Origin: Photobacterium frigidiphilum
GTDB taxonomy: Bacteria; Pseudomonadota; Gammaproteobacteria; Enterobacterales; Vibrionaceae
Reading direction: 5' to 3'
Assembly: GCF_003025615.1 (NCBI RefSeq)
Contig: NZ_PYMJ01000028.1
Span: 1-64,000, forward strand
Length of the DNA: 64,000 nucleotides
The notes beneath the pieces are model-generated. The model was not told the DNA's origin. It saw only the letters and a list, made by a program, of their open reading frames with translations, and did not search any database. The first letter of the stretch is position 1, and each line of letters begins with the position of its first letter. A program made the translations under genes and the position numbers. This document shows positions 37,287 through 46,832 of this stretch, piece after piece.

Positions 37287-38132
37287 TTAACCCTTCTGAA
37301 CAGCTGCAACTTCTTCTGCGAAGCTCATTTCTTGTGCTTTCTCGATGCCTTCACCAACTTCAAAACGGATGAAGTTTGTTACTGTAGCACCTTTAGCTTT
37401 CAACATTTGACCAACAGTTTGTGCTGGATCCATGATGAATGCTTGACCAGTTAGAGAAACTTCGCCGGTGAATTTCTTCATGCGGCCAACAACCATTTTC
37501 TCTGCAATTTCAGCTGGCTTACCAGATTGGATAGCGATATCGATCTGGATTTGCTTCTCTTTAGCAACAACGTCAGCAGGTACATCTTCAGGAGTTACGA
37601 ACTCAGGCTTAGATGCAGCAACGTGCATAGCTACTTGCTTAATTGTTTCTTGGTCTGCATCAGATGCAACAACAACACCAATACGGTCGCCGTGACGGTA
37701 AGAACCAATTTGTGCGCCTTCGATGAACTCAACACGACGAATGCTGATGTTTTCACCGATTTTAGTTACTAGAGCAATGCGCTTCTCTTCGAAAGCAGCT
37801 TGAAGTTCAGCAACATCAACACGGCCTGCAAGAGCTGCATCTGCTACTTCATTAGCAAACGCAAGGAAGCTAGCATCTTTAGCAACGAAATCTGTTTGGC
37901 AGTTAACTTCTAGAATTGCAGCAACGCCATCAACTTCTTTGATGATGATTGTGCCTTCAGCTGCAATGTTGCCCGATTTTTTAGCAGCCTTAGCAGCACC
38001 GCTCTTACGCATGTTATCAATTGCTAGCTCGATGTCGCCATCTGCTTCAACAAGCGCTTTTTTACAATCCATCATGCCTGCAGCTGTACGCTCACGCAGT
38101 TCTTTAACTAGGGCAGCTGTAACTGTTGCCAT
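37287..38132 (-). CDS. tsf: elongation factor Ts
   Basis: Nucleotide-exchange factor for EF-Tu, 281 aa. The N-terminal UBA-like part is TAALVKELRERTAAGMMDCKKALVEADGD, followed by the core TDFVAKDASFLAFAN. The ATG at 38132 is chosen because AGGA is seven bases upstream and it gives the family N-terminus MATVTAALVKEL. An in-frame ATG at 38138 abuts the ribosome site, and the longer frame to 38198 is unsupported. A hairpin separates it from rpsB. Confidence 0.96.
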   Translation of the reverse strand: MATVTAALVKELRERTAAGMMDCKKALVEADGDIELAIDNMRKSGAAKAAKKSGNIAAEGTIIIKEVDGVAAILEVNCQTDFVAKDASFLAFANEVADAALAGRVDVAELQAAFEEKRIALVTKIGENISIRRVEFIEGAQIGSYRHGDRIGVVVASDADQETIKQVAMHVAASKPEFVTPEDVPADVVAKEKQIQIDIAIQSGKPAEIAEKMVVGRMKKFTGEVSLTGQAFIMDPAQTVGQMLKAKGATVTNFIRFEVGEGIEKAQEMSFAEEVAAVQKG

Positions 38133-38162
38133 TGTCATATCCTCGGTTTGAATTCTTGATAT

Positions 38163-38190
38163 AAAAATCAGGGGCCGAAATAGGCCCCTG
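38163..38190 (-). terminator. hairpin/partial terminator between rpsB and tsf
   Basis: Stem CAGGGGCC / GGCCCCTG (38169-38190), followed leftward by ATTTTTATA. It may set the ratio of S2 to EF-Ts by partial termination, as inferred from its place between two genes normally co-transcribed. Confidence 0.75.
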
Positions 38191-38243
38191 TTAACCATTC
38201 TTAGTTTACACTAGGTAAGCTAAGAAACTCAAAAGAGCGGCTA

Positions 38244-38972
38244 TTAAGCTTCTGCTACGAAACCATCTTGTTCAGCTTGAACAACGATGTCTTGGTTACG
38301 AGCTTCAGTTACAGTTTGTGCTACAGCACCAGTGTAAAGCTGAATTGAACGGATTGCATCATCGTTACCAGGGATAACGAAGTCAACGCCGTCTGGGTTA
38401 GAGTTAGTATCTACAATAGAGAATACTGGGATACCCAGGTTGTTAGCTTCTTTAATAGCGATGTGTTCGTGATCAGCATCAATTACAAACATTGCGTCAG
38501 GAAGACCGCCCATGTTCTTGATACCGCCTAGAGACTTTTCAAGTTTCTCCATTTCACGAGTACGCATTAGCGCTTCTTTCTTTGTTAGCTTTTCGAACGT
38601 ACCGTCAGCAGACTGAACTTCTAGCTCTTTCAGACGTTTGATTGACTGACGAACAGTTTTCCAGTTAGTCAGCATACCACCCAACCAACGGTTGTTTACG
38701 TAGTACTGATCACAGCTGATAGCTGATTCTTTAACAGATTCGCTGGCTGCACGCTTAGTACCAACGAAAAGCACCTTACCTTTACGAGCTGCAATCTTGT
38801 TGATTTCAGCTAGTGCGTCGTTGAACATTGGTACAGTTTTCTCAAGGTTGATGATGTGTACCTTGTTACGAGCACCGAAAATGAATGGCTTCATTTTTGG
38901 GTTCCAGTAACGAGTTTGGTGACCAAAGTGTACACCAGCCTTAAGCATGTCGCGCATTGATACAGTTGCCAT
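38244..38972 (-). CDS. rpsB: 30S ribosomal protein S2
   Basis: Small-subunit ribosomal protein, 242 aa. It has the family start VSMRDMLKAGVHFGHQTRYWNPKM, the segments VHIINLEKTVPMFN and WLGGMLTNWKTVR, and the conserved VDTNSNPDGVDFVIPGNDDAIRSI. Codon use is strongly biased toward preferred codons. A long leader precedes it; see the adjacent regulatory entry. Confidence 0.98.
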   Translation of the reverse strand: MATVSMRDMLKAGVHFGHQTRYWNPKMKPFIFGARNKVHIINLEKTVPMFNDALAEINKIAARKGKVLFVGTKRAASESVKESAISCDQYYVNNRWLGGMLTNWKTVRQSIKRLKELEVQSADGTFEKLTKKEALMRTREMEKLEKSLGGIKNMGGLPDAMFVIDADHEHIAIKEANNLGIPVFSIVDTNSNPDGVDFVIPGNDDAIRSIQLYTGAVAQTVTEARNQDIVVQAEQDGFVAEA

Positions 38973-39175
38973 TGAATAATTCCTCTATGGGGTTAGGCGT
39001 CCACATATCCCATCCTACCGACCCTCTATCCATTTTACCTAAGTCCATAATGGGCTTATTAAAAATGGCGGGCACCCCGGAGCATGTGTCGATATGTGTG
39101 AGTGATTAATAAAAGTATGTGTAATTTAACTAATAGAGTCGAAACCAAACTAGCTAATTACGGCGCGTTTTATAC
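38973..39175 (-). promoter_or_regulatory. rpsB promoter and long leader (probable S2 autoregulatory leader)
   Basis: In the 324-bp gap between divergent rpsB and map, the leftward strand shows an extended -10 TGGTATAAA (39169-39177) followed by a GC-rich discriminator (AACGCGCCG), typical of stringently controlled translation genes. The inferred start is near 39161, giving a leader of about 189 nt. It contains a GC-rich segment (CTCCGGGGTGCCCGCC, 39069-39084) and lies where the S2-binding rpsB leader is known in gammaproteobacteria. I did not fold it, so the S2-binding role is by analogy. Confidence 0.6.
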
Positions 39176-39296
39176 CATATTTTCATAGCAATAATCCAGA
39201 CTAAGTTTAGTTGATGTATCTAAACTTGGTTTCCATCGCACCTCCTCACTGTTAACATATGATTAATAGCAAACAGTAAAATATAGAGAATATTGT

Positions 39297-40124
39297 ATGA
39301 GCATTAAGATCAAAACGGCTGATGAAATAGAAAAAATGCGCGTAGCCGGCCGTTTGGCTGCTGATGTGCTAGAGATGATTGAACCCCATGTAAAGGCAGG
39401 TGTAACGACAGAAGAGATCGATCGAATCTGTCACGATTTCATCACAAAAGAGCAGAACGCAATTCCTGCGCCGCTCAACTATCACGGTTTCCCTAAATCG
39501 GTTTGTACATCTATCAATCACGTTGTTTGCCACGGCATTCCAGCTGAAAAAGATGAAGACGTTAATGGTTCTTACAACAAACCAGCAGTATTAAAAGATG
39601 GCGACATCCTTAATATCGACATCACTGTTATTAAAGATGGCTACCACGGTGACACCTCTAAGATGTTTGAGATCGGTGAAGTATCACTGGATGACAAACG
39701 CCTATGCCGTGTTGCACAAGAAAGCCTTTACCTTGCGATTAAGAAGGTAAAACCTGGCACTAAGCTAGGTGAAATTGGTACTGCGATTCAGAAATTCATC
39801 AAAACTGGTAACAGCCGCTTTTCTATTGTTAAAGATTACTGTGGTCATGGTATTGGTAACGAATTTCATGAAGAACCTCAGGTTGTTCATTACAAAAACA
39901 ACGACCGTACCGTGTTAAAAGCGGGTATGTGTTTTACTATCGAACCAATGATCAATGCTGGTAAATTTGGCTGTGTATCTGACGATAATGATGGCTGGAC
40001 GGTATATACCGTTGATGGCAAAAAATCAGCACAGTGGGAACATACACTACTTGTAACTGAAACAGGTTGTGAAGTGCTTACATTACGAAAAGATGAAACA
40101 CTACCTCGTATCATCAAAGCATAA
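39297..40124 (+). CDS. map: methionine aminopeptidase type I
   Basis: Removes N-terminal methionine from new proteins. The 275-aa protein carries the five metal ligands of the pita-bread fold: Asp in DILNIDITVIKDG, Asp in YHGDTSKMF, His in YCGHGIG, Glu in FTIEPMINAG and Glu in SAQWEHTLLVT. It is about 11 residues longer than the E. coli enzyme, mostly through a loop near residues 85-97 (EKDEDVNGSYNKP). It is divergent from rpsB and followed by a terminator. Confidence 0.97.
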   Translation: MSIKIKTADEIEKMRVAGRLAADVLEMIEPHVKAGVTTEEIDRICHDFITKEQNAIPAPLNYHGFPKSVCTSINHVVCHGIPAEKDEDVNGSYNKPAVLKDGDILNIDITVIKDGYHGDTSKMFEIGEVSLDDKRLCRVAQESLYLAIKKVKPGTKLGEIGTAIQKFIKTGNSRFSIVKDYCGHGIGNEFHEEPQVVHYKNNDRTVLKAGMCFTIEPMINAGKFGCVSDDNDGWTVYTVDGKKSAQWEHTLLVTETGCEVLTLRKDETLPRIIKA

Positions 40125-40131
40125 TATTGAG

Positions 40132-40156
40132 AAAGTCGGCCATGTGCCGACTTTTC
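40132..40156 (+). terminator. intrinsic terminator of map
   Basis: Stem AAAGTCGGC / GCCGACTTT with a 5-base loop and a short T-run. Confidence 0.85.
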
Positions 40157-40278
40157 CTTAGTACGAACTCCCCTCAATACTCTCCCCCAACAGTTAGCAA
40201 CCTATCGATAACTACTACCCATTTATTACGATCCAGTTATAGTAAGACTAAGCACTACATCACAGGGCATGGACCGCG

Positions 40279-42903
40279 ATGATTGACACCTCTACGATAA
40301 CTAACCCTCAAACACTTCCTGTTGAAGCGATTACTCAAGAAAACTTGCGTAACACGCTTGAACAATTTGCTGAACAGCAAAAACAACAATTTATCCAGCA
40401 TCGTCCAGTAACCGATTTGGTACTGTCTCGCTCGACTTTCATTGATAAATTATTAATTCGTCTATGGGAACATTATGGCGTAAATCAGTATCCTGATATC
40501 GCATTAATCGCTGTAGGTGGGTATGGTCGGGGTGAGTTACATCCATTATCAGATGTCGATATTCTAATCTTAAGCGCTCAACCACTAAGTGATGAAACAG
40601 GAAGAATCGTCAGTGAGTTTTTAACCTTTTTATGGGATCTGCGTTTAGAGGTCGGTCATAGTGTACGGACTATCGATGACTGTATTGAAATTGGCAGCGA
40701 TGATTTAACGGTTGCCACTAATCTAACAGAAGCACGCATACTCTGCGGAAGCAACGATGCATTTCAGTGCTTACAAGAACGCATTAATGCAGGTAATTTT
40801 TGGCCGAGTGAAGACTTTTATCGGGCTAAATTAGAAGAACAAAAAACACGCCATGCCCGTTATCACGACACCACATATAATCTAGAACCTGATATCAAAT
40901 CAAGCCCTGGCGGATTACGAGATATTCATACCTTAAGCTGGGTTGCACGCCGTCATTTTGGGGCGACCAGTTTGTTAGAAATGAGTCGATTTGGCTTTTT
41001 AACTGATGCGGAATACCGTGAATTAGTTGAATGCCAAGATTCACTGTGGCGCATTCGCTTTGCCCTACACATTGAGTTACGCCGCTACGATAACCGCCTC
41101 ACGTTTTCACACCAACCATCCGTTGCTGAGAATTTAGGCTACACCGGAGAAGGCAATCGCGGTGTCGAAATGATGATGAAAGAGTTTTATCGCACATTAC
41201 GTCGCGTACTTGAACTCAATAAAATGTTACTTCAATTATTTGATCAAGCGATTCTCGATAACGGAAAAACGGTTGAAACTATACAGCTTAGTGATGACTT
41301 TCAAATTCGCGGGCATTTAATTGAAGCAACCAAACCGGCATTATTCCAAGCCCGCCCTGAAACGATCCTTGATATGTTTTTGCACATAGCACAAAACGGT
41401 GACATTGAAGGTATAGCGGCTCCGACACTTCGCCAACTACGTACAGCTCGACGACGTTTAAACGTGTTTTTAGTTGATATTCCCGAGGCCCGTGAAAAAT
41501 TCATGGAATTGGTTCGTCAGCCAAATACTTTACAAAAAGCATTTCGCTTAATGCACCGTCATGGCGTTTTATCGGCATATTTACCTCAATGGAGCCAGAT
41601 TGTAGGTCAGATGCAATTTGATTTATTCCATGTATACACGGTCGATGAACACAGTGTTCGCCTCATCAAGAATCTCAATAAATTTAATGACCCAGAGAAC
41701 CGTGAACGTCACCCTATTTGCTGTGAAGTCTATCCAAGAATAATCAAAAAGGAATTACTCACCATTGCGGCTATTTTCCATGATATAGCTAAAGGCCGTG
41801 GCGGGGATCACTCTGAACTTGGTGCTATTGAAGCTCGTAAATTCTGTATCCAACACGGTTTGTCACGCCCAGAAACTAACCTCATCGCTTGGTTGGTTCA
41901 AAAGCACCTCCTGATGTCAGTTACTGCTCAGCGCCGAGACATCTATGATCCAGAGGTTGTCGCTGAATTTGCCAAAGAAGTGCGTGATGAAGAACGCCTC
42001 GATTATTTGATTTGCCTAACCGTGGCTGATATTTGCGCTACAAACCAAGAATTATGGAACAGCTGGAAACGCACTCTGCTCGCAGAGCTCTATTACTCGA
42101 CTCAAAAAGCGTTGCGCCGTGGATTAGAAAACACCCCTGATGTTCGTGACCGTATCCGCCACAACCAACAGCTATCTTCTGCTATTTTGCGCGGAAAAGG
42201 CTTCGCACCTCGTGAAATAGAAGTGCTGTGGCAACGTTTTAAAGCTGACTATTTCTTGCGTCATACACACAAGCAATTAGCCTGGCATGCCGAAGCACTA
42301 CTCACGCATGATCATGACAAGCCACTAATACTACTCAGTAAAAAAGCAACCAGAGGGGGGACGGAGGTTTTTGTTTATAACAAAGACAAAGCCAAGTTAT
42401 TTGCGATTGTCGTATCAGAACTGGATAAGAAAAACCTCAGTGTTCACGATGCCCAAGTCATGAACAGTAAAGACGGTTACACACTTGATACATTTATGGT
42501 GCTAGACCCGAGCGGAAAAGCCATACCAGAAAATCGCCACAATACGATTCGACGCGCACTCGTCAACGCACTAACAAAAATGAAATCAGAGCGTAAAAAT
42601 AAACGCGCCCCACGTAAATTAATGCATTTTAACGTTAAAACCCAAGTGGATTTTTTGCCAACTAAAACGGGTAAAAAAACAACAATGGAGCTCATCGCAT
42701 TAGACACGCCGGGTCTGCTCGCTCGAATTGGTGCTGTATTTGCCAAACAAAAAGTCAGCCTACAAGCCGCCAAAATTACCACCATTGGTGAGCGTGCAGA
42801 AGATTTCTTTATTTTGGTCAATGAGCACGGTAGTCCGTTAACGGAAGAGCATCAGCAAGCATTGAAAGAGGCGTTAATCAGCAAGCTGACCCCTCAAGAT
42901 TAA
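40279..42903 (+). CDS. glnD: PII uridylyltransferase / uridylyl-removing enzyme
   Basis: Bifunctional nitrogen sensor that uridylylates and deuridylylates PII proteins in response to glutamine. The 874-aa protein has, in order, a nucleotidyltransferase domain with GGYGRGELHPLSDVDILIL (about 82-100), an HD hydrolase domain with HDIAKGRGGDHSELG (about 505-520), and two C-terminal ACT domains (about 695-790 and 805-874) that bind glutamine. The length and order are those of E. coli GlnD. It follows map, also as in E. coli. Confidence 0.97.
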   Translation: MIDTSTITNPQTLPVEAITQENLRNTLEQFAEQQKQQFIQHRPVTDLVLSRSTFIDKLLIRLWEHYGVNQYPDIALIAVGGYGRGELHPLSDVDILILSAQPLSDETGRIVSEFLTFLWDLRLEVGHSVRTIDDCIEIGSDDLTVATNLTEARILCGSNDAFQCLQERINAGNFWPSEDFYRAKLEEQKTRHARYHDTTYNLEPDIKSSPGGLRDIHTLSWVARRHFGATSLLEMSRFGFLTDAEYRELVECQDSLWRIRFALHIELRRYDNRLTFSHQPSVAENLGYTGEGNRGVEMMMKEFYRTLRRVLELNKMLLQLFDQAILDNGKTVETIQLSDDFQIRGHLIEATKPALFQARPETILDMFLHIAQNGDIEGIAAPTLRQLRTARRRLNVFLVDIPEAREKFMELVRQPNTLQKAFRLMHRHGVLSAYLPQWSQIVGQMQFDLFHVYTVDEHSVRLIKNLNKFNDPENRERHPICCEVYPRIIKKELLTIAAIFHDIAKGRGGDHSELGAIEARKFCIQHGLSRPETNLIAWLVQKHLLMSVTAQRRDIYDPEVVAEFAKEVRDEERLDYLICLTVADICATNQELWNSWKRTLLAELYYSTQKALRRGLENTPDVRDRIRHNQQLSSAILRGKGFAPREIEVLWQRFKADYFLRHTHKQLAWHAEALLTHDHDKPLILLSKKATRGGTEVFVYNKDKAKLFAIVVSELDKKNLSVHDAQVMNSKDGYTLDTFMVLDPSGKAIPENRHNTIRRALVNALTKMKSERKNKRAPRKLMHFNVKTQVDFLPTKTGKKTTMELIALDTPGLLARIGAVFAKQKVSLQAAKITTIGERAEDFFILVNEHGSPLTEEHQQALKEALISKLTPQD

Positions 42904-43091
42904 GGCTTGAGTATGACTACCTGATTCACTCGAATACCTTATTAATACGCATTCTTTACGCTAAATATTTTTTACTTAAAGGATGCGCGATCTTCACCAC
43001 ATTCTGGCTCGACTATCAGGACGTTATGATAGGTTCTTGCTACAGTTATTTTATTGCTCGTAAAATATAAGAACATTAAGCAGAGGCCCTT

Positions 43092-43472
43092 ATGTATCCA
43101 CACCTCACCAGTATTGGTATTGAACAACCAGAAGCAATTGAACGTTACAGCCTGCGTCAAGAAGCCGCCAATGACATTCTAAAAGTCTATTTTGCAAAAA
43201 ATAAAGGTGAGCTGTTCGCGAAGAGTGTGAAATTTAAATTTCCTCGTCAGCGTAAATCCGTCTTAGTGAATAGCGGCAGCCGTGAATACAAAGAAATTAC
43301 TGAAATAAATCGAACACTGACTCATATTATTGATGAGCTCGATATCATCACTAAAAGAAAGCATACAGAAGTGGATATTAAGAAGAAAATTTTAGGTGAC
43401 TTACGTCATTTAGAGCGCGTTGTAAGCCACAAAATATCAGAAATTGAAGCAGATTTAGAAAAATTAAAATAA
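43092..43472 (+). CDS. yaeH: DUF3461 family protein (YaeH)
   Basis: 126-aa conserved protein of unknown function. It matches E. coli YaeH through RYSLRQEA.NDILK.YF..., GE.FAKSVKFK.PRQRK and DLRHLE.VV..KISEIEADLEKL. The C-terminal half is helical, probably a coiled coil. It lies downstream of glnD, as in E. coli (glnD-dapD-yaeH), but dapD is not between them here. Confidence 0.88.
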   Translation: MYPHLTSIGIEQPEAIERYSLRQEAANDILKVYFAKNKGELFAKSVKFKFPRQRKSVLVNSGSREYKEITEINRTLTHIIDELDIITKRKHTEVDIKKKILGDLRHLERVVSHKISEIEADLEKLK

Positions 43473-43480
43473 ACATCATT

Positions 43481-43512
43481 GATTTCTGCTCTCTTCTTGA
43501 AGAGCAGAAATC
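43481..43512. terminator. bidirectional hairpin between yaeH and yqcA
   Basis: 12-bp perfect stem GATTTCTGCTCT / AGAGCAGAAATC with an 8-base loop, lying between two convergent genes. T-runs are short, so termination efficiency is uncertain. Confidence 0.65.
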
Positions 43513-43517
43513 ATCAT

Positions 43518-43973
43518 CTAAACGATTTGCTTCAAAAAACGGCTTAACCAAGGAAGCGTCGCTTCTAATGCATCAAAGCTAACGCATGCATCAATATCTA
43601 ATCGCTCTGCAACAGGCTTAGCCTGCAGTTGTTGTAGCATCTCATCAAACTGACGCCCAGCACCACAATAACGATCTTCGCCATAACTTGAATCCCCCAT
43701 TGAAATCACGCCATAACTTAACTTAGGCACCAATGGAAATTGATCATTTAGCGCAACATATAGCGGTAAAAGGTTATCAGGTACTTCCCCCTGCCCCGTT
43801 GTCGAGGTAATAACGACAATGGTGTCATTTTGATATGCTAAAAAATCATCAAGTTGAGGATCTAAATACAGCTGAGCCGTATGCCCATTACTGCTTAACT
43901 GGGTAATTACATCTTGGGCAACATCTTCAGCGCCGCCAAATACAGAACCAACAAACACACCAATTTTAGCCAT
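43518..43973 (-). CDS. yqcA: flavodoxin-like protein YqcA (MioC family)
   Basis: 151-aa FMN-binding electron carrier. The phosphate-binding loop is altered relative to classic flavodoxins (VFVGSVFGGAEDVAQ near 6-20). The ring-binding loops are TSTTGQGEVPDNLL (56-69) and GDSSYGEDRYCGAGRQFDEML (92-112). The yqcA-truC-yqcC order matches E. coli, where YqcA is a short-chain flavodoxin. The redox partner is unknown. Confidence 0.9.
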   Translation of the reverse strand: MAKIGVFVGSVFGGAEDVAQDVITQLSSNGHTAQLYLDPQLDDFLAYQNDTIVVITSTTGQGEVPDNLLPLYVALNDQFPLVPKLSYGVISMGDSSYGEDRYCGAGRQFDEMLQQLQAKPVAERLDIDACVSFDALEATLPWLSRFLKQIV

Positions 43974-44099
43974 AACGTCCTAGCCTTTATTTTCAGAGAG
44001 TCCAAAAATAAATTTGGCTTTTTATATCCGAAGATGCAAATAAGATAACTCGACAACGAGAGCTTCCTCATTAAAAAAAGGCGTGATGATAATTTATGA

Positions 44100-44837
44100 C
44101 TATTCTGAGTTTAACAGTTCAGTCGACCAATTAAATTCAGACATCACCCGTAACCATGTTTCATCAATTGATGCACGAATATCTAGCGCTTGCTTTGTTA
44201 CTGGGTGAAGAAATTGCAAGCGAGATGCATGCAGCATCAAACGGTGGCAATCATAATTTTCACGGAACATACGATTGTGGCGACCATCACCATGATTTAC
44301 GTCACCAATAATGTGATGGTTTAAATGATGCATATGGCGACGCAGCTGGTGTTTACGGCCCGTTTCAGGTTTCATTTCAACTAAGCAATAACGGCTAGTT
44401 GCATAGCGACCTACTGGAATATTGGTTTCTATGGTGGCAAGTGGACTATAGGCTGTCACTGCTTCTTGGGCTTCTTGTTCTTCTGCTGCGTTTTTATCCG
44501 CTATTTTATCAAGCTCTTTTTTCAACGGGTAATCGAGTACTGCAGCGTCTTTGATCCAACCACGAACAACAGCGTGATACGTTTTATGTATATCTCGCCC
44601 AGAAAATACAGGCATCATTTGCGATGCAATTTCACTCGATAAACCAAATAATAACACCCCAGATGTAGGGCGATCTAACCGATGAAGTGGAAATACATGC
44701 TGACCAATTTGGTCACGTAATGTTTGCATTACAAATACCGTTTCATGGCGATCAAGCCAAGAGCGGTGAACCAACATGCCAGAGGGCTTATTAACCGCAA
44801 CTAAGTATTCATCTTGAAAAAGAATGTCTAATTCCAC
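44100..44837 (-). CDS. truC: tRNA pseudouridine(65) synthase
   Basis: RluA-family enzyme that isomerises U65 in certain tRNAs. The 245-aa protein has the catalytic motif HRLDRPTSGVLLFGL (about 51-65, Asp54) and the C-terminal LVEMKPETGRKHQLRRHMHHLNH. It lies two bases after yqcC in the yqcC-truC-yqcA group. Confidence 0.94.
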   Translation of the reverse strand: MELDILFQDEYLVAVNKPSGMLVHRSWLDRHETVFVMQTLRDQIGQHVFPLHRLDRPTSGVLLFGLSSEIASQMMPVFSGRDIHKTYHAVVRGWIKDAAVLDYPLKKELDKIADKNAAEEQEAQEAVTAYSPLATIETNIPVGRYATSRYCLVEMKPETGRKHQLRRHMHHLNHHIIGDVNHGDGRHNRMFRENYDCHRLMLHASRLQFLHPVTKQALDIRASIDETWLRVMSEFNWSTELLNSE

Positions 44838-44839
44838 AA

Positions 44840-45160
44840 TTATTGAGCCTTAAATAAGTTATCTAACTCACGTGTTACGCCAAGAATAATATTTATCCCA
44901 CTATCGTGCTTCATTGCTTCTTCAACATAAGGGGAAAGTTCAAAATGTTGAGGTAACGGTTGTTTCAACGCGATAAGCTGGGTCATTCTCGGAATAAAAA
45001 TCCATTGCAACCATTGACTACAAGATAGCGTATCCACAGCAAAAGGTTCCGTGCTCGCAAGTGCTGTGTTGCTTGGTGGTACACTTTCCCACCGTTCAGC
45101 ATTGCGTAAGGCAGCCTCAAGCTTTTCTAGTAACAACATGCTATGACGATATTTATCCAT
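44840..45160 (-). CDS. yqcC: YqcC family protein
   Basis: 106-aa conserved helical protein of unknown function. The segment LSCSQWLQWIFIPRMTQLI and the position just before truC identify it as YqcC. The ATG at 45160 is preferred to the one 15 bases upstream because GAGGA lies eight bases ahead of it. In E. coli this gene borders csrB-syd on one side. Here DUF3549 and DUF3301 genes intervene before the csrB cluster. Confidence 0.87.
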   Translation of the reverse strand: MDKYRHSMLLLEKLEAALRNAERWESVPPSNTALASTEPFAVDTLSCSQWLQWIFIPRMTQLIALKQPLPQHFELSPYVEEAMKHDSGINIILGVTRELDNLFKAQ

Positions 45161-45335
45161 GCAACAGATCCTCATGAAATTGGCGCGCTAGAATACCATT
45201 TCATCCCCCGACACCCAACAACGGATACACCTTACAATCAAGATTCAGGTACTTAATGACATGATTTACGCAATTGAATAGTCAGTTAATTACTGTCTTT
45301 GATATACTCACGAATCAGATTTAGGAGCAATAACT

Positions 45336-46382
45336 ATGTCCATGGATAAATTTCATACCCTTACCCAATTACTTGATAATGCCGGTTGTCAGTACAAGAT
45401 TTTCGACCTTGGTCGCCGTGTTTGCGAGATTGATATCGAGCAATTCAAAGCTGTAGAAGAAAATCGTCAGCCTTATCCATGGCCATTGCAGCAGCATGCG
45501 CACCTTTCTATCTCTTTTTGGCAGAACAATAATGCACCTTGGGTTTGGTTCTTACGTTTACCATTAGACGAGCGTGGGTTATTAAAGCAAGCTGCTGTGG
45601 GCGATTTTATCAAGTATGTTATCGAAGCCATGGGCGCAACGCTCAATGCTGAGCCGACAGAAGAGGAACAAGAGAAGTTAGCCGCTAACCCATACACATT
45701 TAAGCCTAATGACGACAAAATGGCGATTTTTCATGCCCAATTACGTCAAGTTCTCTCATTATCGACCAGTCAGTATTATGAGCATGCTCAGCTATTTCTA
45801 AGTGGTGATCTCGGCTGGGATCAATGGCAAGGTATCGGTCTGCAAGGTTTGGCTGATATCTGTGCAAGAATAAAGCAAGAAAATAACAGCACGTTACTAA
45901 GAAAAGCAGTGAACAACCTGCCAATGACCCCTCTTTATGCATTACTGGGTTGTTTAGAGCATTGTGATATTCCAGAAACACTGAGCAAGCGTTTAGAAGA
46001 AAGATTACACACAGAAATGGCATCTTCAGAGCCAGATCTCTTCTTACTAGCCGCTATTATCCGTTCGCTTGCAGGTAGCAACGCTGTCACGCTTACAGAG
46101 CAGCTTAATGCCTTGTTACAACACACAGAGCTTTGTCATCCTGAAGTCTTAGTCGCGATTGCAGGGCGCTGTTGGTATGGTTTAGCGAACACAGACACCG
46201 CAAGCCTATTCTTATTACGCCTTGCTGAAACAAAAGATCAAACGCTATTTAATCAGCTATTTACAGATCTTGTCATGTTACCTTTACTTCGCGGAATTAT
46301 ACTTCAGGTTCTTCACAGTCAAGCAAACCCTGCATTAGTTGAAGCGATAACCCAACTTCAGCAGCATGCTCGCAGTAAATAG
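45336..46382 (+). CDS. DUF3549 family protein
   Basis: 348-aa cytoplasmic protein of unknown function, recognised from the N-terminal pattern (HTLTQLLDNAGCQYKIFDLGRRVCEID, PYPWPLQQHAHLSISFW). The C-terminal half is rich in Leu/Ala helices resembling HEAT-like repeats. AGGAG lies eight bases before the first ATG. It is divergent from yqcC and is followed by the DUF3301 gene. Confidence 0.82.
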   Translation: MSMDKFHTLTQLLDNAGCQYKIFDLGRRVCEIDIEQFKAVEENRQPYPWPLQQHAHLSISFWQNNNAPWVWFLRLPLDERGLLKQAAVGDFIKYVIEAMGATLNAEPTEEEQEKLAANPYTFKPNDDKMAIFHAQLRQVLSLSTSQYYEHAQLFLSGDLGWDQWQGIGLQGLADICARIKQENNSTLLRKAVNNLPMTPLYALLGCLEHCDIPETLSKRLEERLHTEMASSEPDLFLLAAIIRSLAGSNAVTLTEQLNALLQHTELCHPEVLVAIAGRCWYGLANTDTASLFLLRLAETKDQTLFNQLFTDLVMLPLLRGIILQVLHSQANPALVEAITQLQQHARSK

Positions 46383-46442
46383 TCAGTGTTATTTAAACGG
46401 TATTAGGTCTGTTGATCTTTATGAAGGATAAATTTATTTGTT

Positions 46443-46757
46443 ATGGATAACTTAATCGCAATCTTGCTGGTCGCATTTGGCGCATATTTATTTTGGCAGC
46501 AACGGCGCCAAACTGAATTCGCCGAAAAATTCATTATACAACGCTGTAAAAACCTTGGTTTGCAATTACTCAGCACTGCAAGAGGTTCCCATAAGCTAAA
46601 AGACAATAAGGGCAATTGGGGATGGCGAACGGTGTACTTGTTTGAATTCTCAGCCAATGGTCATGACTATTATGAAGGGTTTGTCGAAATGAAAGGGTTT
46701 AGACCCATGACGTTCTATGTACCTGCTCATCATATCCCAGACGTTGAAATGGATTAA
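46443..46757 (+). CDS. DUF3301 family membrane-anchored protein
   Basis: 104-aa protein of unknown function with a single N-terminal membrane segment (about 4-19, LIAILLVAFGAYLFW). A basic stretch follows (QQRRQTEFAEKFIIQRC), then a compact beta-rich C-terminal region (RTVYLFEFSANGHDYYEGFVEMKGFRP) facing the cytoplasm by the positive-inside rule. It lies 60 bases after the DUF3549 gene. Its 3' end faces the terminator of the first csrB gene. Confidence 0.82.
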   Translation: MDNLIAILLVAFGAYLFWQQRRQTEFAEKFIIQRCKNLGLQLLSTARGSHKLKDNKGNWGWRTVYLFEFSANGHDYYEGFVEMKGFRPMTFYVPAHHIPDVEMD

Positions 46758-46832
46758 TGATAATGAAGGCAGATGCTCGTTAACGGTAGGATAAAGCGCG
46801 ATAGCAAAACACTGAATGTTAGATAGCAGACA

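Noticed and set aside
37287..38198. Extended N-terminus of tsf to 38198
   Set aside because: It runs through the rpsB-tsf hairpin. The family N-terminus and ribosome site fit 38132.
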